NCBI GenBank assembly: GCA_030527015.1
Contig: JAUNBR010000045.1
Span: 1 to 34,987 of the forward strand
Length of the DNA: 34,987 nt
Origin: Planctomycetia bacterium
Lineage (GTDB): Bacteria; Planctomycetota; Planctomycetia; Pirellulales; Thermoguttaceae
Reading direction: 5' to 3'
Under the pieces are notes generated by a model that was not told where the DNA came from, made no database searches, and worked only from the letters and a program-made list of their open reading frames with translations. Positions within the stretch are counted from its first letter, which is position 1. Each line of letters begins with the position of its first letter. Below, piece by piece: positions 33,110 to 34,987 of the stretch. Position numbers and translations under genes: made by a program.

Positions 33110-34402
33110 TTATTCTTTTCGCGCAGCCTGAGGGATGTATTCCGCGAGCTTTTTTTCAGCGTAAATCGGGGCAAATTGTGTTATTCGCTGCCGACCGTCA
33201 ATCATGGGCAGCGTGAGCATTTCACTGCCTGTGAGAGGTTTTGCGTAATTAATAAAATCATCTGTGACGTCACACCCGTCAGGGGTAATCCATGCCTGTG
33301 GGAATGTCCTTTCGCTGTTCGCGACATCTTTTAATGGGACTTTATCGTACCAGACATTATAAATTGGCCCCGGAGAACGGAGAATCGTGGACATGAATCC
33401 TCCCTGTCCTGTGGCGGCCAATTCACAGGCTTTCTGTCCCAGAGCGTACGCTTCGTCGAGATCCACGGTCGAGGCATAAGCCATGGAATGTCGCTGGTCG
33501 GTGCCAGATACATTTCCACGAGCATTTCCTCTTACACTCAGGCCGACCTGATTCAGGTAATTCACTACTTTTTGACATACGGTCATCTGGCTGCTGCTGA
33601 AAGTCGTGTGACCAAAAGAATCTTTCAGTTCTCCGAGATCACCTACATGAAAACCTTCACTGATGACCACGACGCACCGTCCGCAGAGTTTTAACTTTTC
33701 ATTTACTTGTTCTGCCAGCTGTGGTAAGGAACAGGGGCTTTCTGCCATGTAAATTAACAGAGGCATTTCACGTTTAGGATCCGCCAGACGCGCCGCGGCG
33801 GGAATAAAGCCGATTTTCCGCCCCATGGCCTGCATTACCAGCACGGGGTCTGCAGGACAAGAACCTTTATTTTCCTGGTCCGCATACTGAGTCATGTGCA
33901 TCCAGTATTTAGCCACAGAACCATAACCTGGGGTGTGGTCAATTAATTTAAACTGACTGTCGCCGACATCATTATCGATCGTTTTCGGCACTCCGACTGC
34001 CATCAGTTCCAGACCACGTTCACTGGCCATTTCCGCGATTTTATGGGCGGTGTCCATGGAATCATTTCCACCATTATAAAGAAAATAGCCGACATTATGG
34101 GTTTTAAATACTTCAATTACCCGTTCAAAATCCTCTGTCTGCCAGCTTTTAAGTTTATAACGGCATGTGCCGATACTTCCCGCGACAGGGGTGTAACGTA
34201 AAAGCGCGACTTCTTCCGGACTCTGCGCGGAAAGATCTAAAAGCTCCTCTTTCAAAACTCCTTCGATTCCGTGAACGGCACCATAAACTGTACCGATATT
34301 TTCAAAATGCCGAGCTGCTTCAATTACTCCTCGCAGGCTGCTGTTTATGACACATGTGGGGCCTCCACTCTGCGCGACTACAAGATTTCGTGGTGATTTC
34401 AT
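33110..34402 (-). CDS. Second pyrophosphate-type 6-phosphofructokinase
   Basis: Phosphofructokinase family, 430 residues, cytosolic. N-terminal VVAQSGGPTCVINSSLRG; donor motif GGNDS (111-115), where the Asp at the fourth place is the PPi-type mark and Asn replaces the usual third-place Asp; substrate motif PKTIDND (139-145) with the PPi-type Lys. The blocks QAMGRKIGFIPAAARLAD and SVRGNARGNVSGTDQRH are family-typical. It differs strongly from the PFK at 20832, so it belongs to another subfamily rather than being a recent duplicate. ATG 34402 has GGAAGGA about 9 nt upstream. Donor use (PPi versus ATP) is inferred from motifs only. Confidence 0.9.
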   Translation of the reverse strand: MKSPRNLVVAQSGGPTCVINSSLRGVIEAARHFENIGTVYGAVHGIEGVLKEELLDLSAQSPEEVALLRYTPVAGSIGTCRYKLKSWQTEDFERVIEVFKTHNVGYFLYNGGNDSMDTAHKIAEMASERGLELMAVGVPKTIDNDVGDSQFKLIDHTPGYGSVAKYWMHMTQYADQENKGSCPADPVLVMQAMGRKIGFIPAAARLADPKREMPLLIYMAESPCSLPQLAEQVNEKLKLCGRCVVVISEGFHVGDLGELKDSFGHTTFSSSQMTVCQKVVNYLNQVGLSVRGNARGNVSGTDQRHSMAYASTVDLDEAYALGQKACELAATGQGGFMSTILRSPGPIYNVWYDKVPLKDVANSERTFPQAWITPDGCDVTDDFINYAKPLTGSEMLTLPMIDGRQRITQFAPIYAEKKLAEYIPQAARKE

Positions 34403-34783
34403 GTTTTCTGTCCTTCCACTTTAAATTTTATTTAGAACTGATATTTCTGATGTACGGAAAAATTTTTGCTTTATGATTTTCGTAAATAAAAATAATGAAT
34501 TTTTTTTATTATGAAGCTAAAACATAAAGGTGAGATTTAAAATACAAAAAAGAAGTTTTTACAAAAAAACCAGCGGATATAAACAAAAACAGGTTTTGAT
34601 ATACTTCTCAGATACGATTATATACAAAATACCGTTACATGACAAGACCCGACATAATATTACGTACATTTTATGAGTCGTGCAGCAGTAAAAAATAAAT
34701 TACAGCAAATAATGTAATCCCCTTTTTGTTATTTTATTTTTGTGTCAATAAAACAGAGAAATATTTTTTGTATCTGACTCGCT
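34403..34783. other. AT-rich gap upstream of the second PFK
   Basis: About 380 bp with no credible gene. A degraded repeat arm (CCACTTTAAATTTTATTTAG) lies at about 34417. Several TATA-like hexamers occur, but no convincing promoter pair for the PFK can be chosen. Confidence 0.4.
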
Positions 34784-34890
34784 GTATACGGATTCTCCTT
34801 TAAAATTCCGTTTTATATGGCTCTGACGCAGGCATTTTGAGCGAAACAAAATGCCGGTGAAGTGGAATTTTATAATGCACCGGACATAAA
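34784..34890 (-). repeat. Dispersed repeat, full copy
   Basis: Arm B-like TATACGGATTCTCCTTTAAA; inner AGGCATTTTGAGCGAAACAAAATGCC; arm-A complement GGAATTTTATAATGCACCGG then ACATAAA. Confidence 0.8.
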
Positions 34891-34987
34891 TTCCGTTTTT
34901 CCTGCGTCTTACCTGCTGGACATATCCCAGGTTTTTAGGACTGAGCTTAAAAATTTATCTTAAAACCTGTTTTGGGATTATTATACT

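Noticed and set aside
1..34987. CRISPR array
   Set aside because: The repeats are long, imperfect, in both orientations and scattered between genes with no regular spacers; no cas gene is present.
1..34987. tRNA or rRNA genes
   Set aside because: I scanned the gaps for cloverleaf hallmarks such as GGTTCGAATCC-type T-loops and saw none; a covariance search would be needed to be sure.

Overview
The window is about 35 kb of AT-rich (roughly 40% GC by eye) chromosomal DNA carrying 14 convincing protein genes and no rRNA, tRNA, CRISPR array or transposase gene. Gene content points to an anaerobic member of the Planctomycetes/PVC group. Supporting points are a secreted di-heme protein with the hydrazine-synthase-alpha-like propeller common in planctomycetes, a PEP-CTERM protein, an HpnC-type squalene-pathway enzyme, two PPi-type phosphofructokinases, a secreted lactonase-TPR protein and an oxygen-sensitive class III ribonucleotide reductase. 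The lineage is inferred; no marker gene settles it.

Layout. 1-4456 (+): a strong promoter, a giant secreted cytochrome-like protein, then hpnC 3 nt downstream. 5020-9783 (-): a secreted 6-phosphogluconolactonase-like/TPR protein and an O-acetylhomoserine sulfhydrylase. 10447-12615 (+): ftsH. 13473-14672 (+): a PEP-CTERM surface protein. 15164-18368: nrdG (-) and nrdD (+), divergent around a 481-bp control region with NrdR-box-like palindromes. 18620-19939 (-): hisS. 20832-23732 (+): a PPi-PFK and xseA, followed by a degenerate copy of part of xseA. 24138-27146 (+): a secreted protein with about 27 ankyrin units. 32895-27296 (-): a probable three-gene operon of a YkgJ-type cysteine-cluster protein, a TgpA-like membrane transglutaminase and a large exported protein of unknown function. 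34402-33110 (-): a second PPi-type PFK.

The most striking feature is not a gene. Nearly every intergenic gap holds one or more copies of a ~105-110 bp imperfect inverted repeat, with about 25-30 full or partial copies in the window. Its two outer arms share the start TTTTATAC and the end TAAATTTCC but differ between them (CCGATACACTA in arm A, TGGTTCCACTT in arm B). An inner hairpin of the type GGCATTTT...AAAATGCC lies in the middle. Copies occur in both orientations, nest and abut, form a terminator-like hairpin, lie in 5' leaders, supply the stop codon of the ankyrin gene, and in one case lie in frame inside the signal region of a coding sequence. It looks like a MITE- or REPIN-like non-autonomous family whose mobiliser is not in the window.

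How the genes fit together: the PFKs suggest PPi-linked glycolysis, NrdD/NrdG give anaerobic dNTP synthesis under probable NrdR control, and several large exported proteins (cytochrome-like, lactonase-TPR, PEP-CTERM, ankyrin, toroid-like) suggest an elaborate periplasm or cell surface. The other genes (ftsH, hisS, xseA, metY) are ordinary housekeeping functions.
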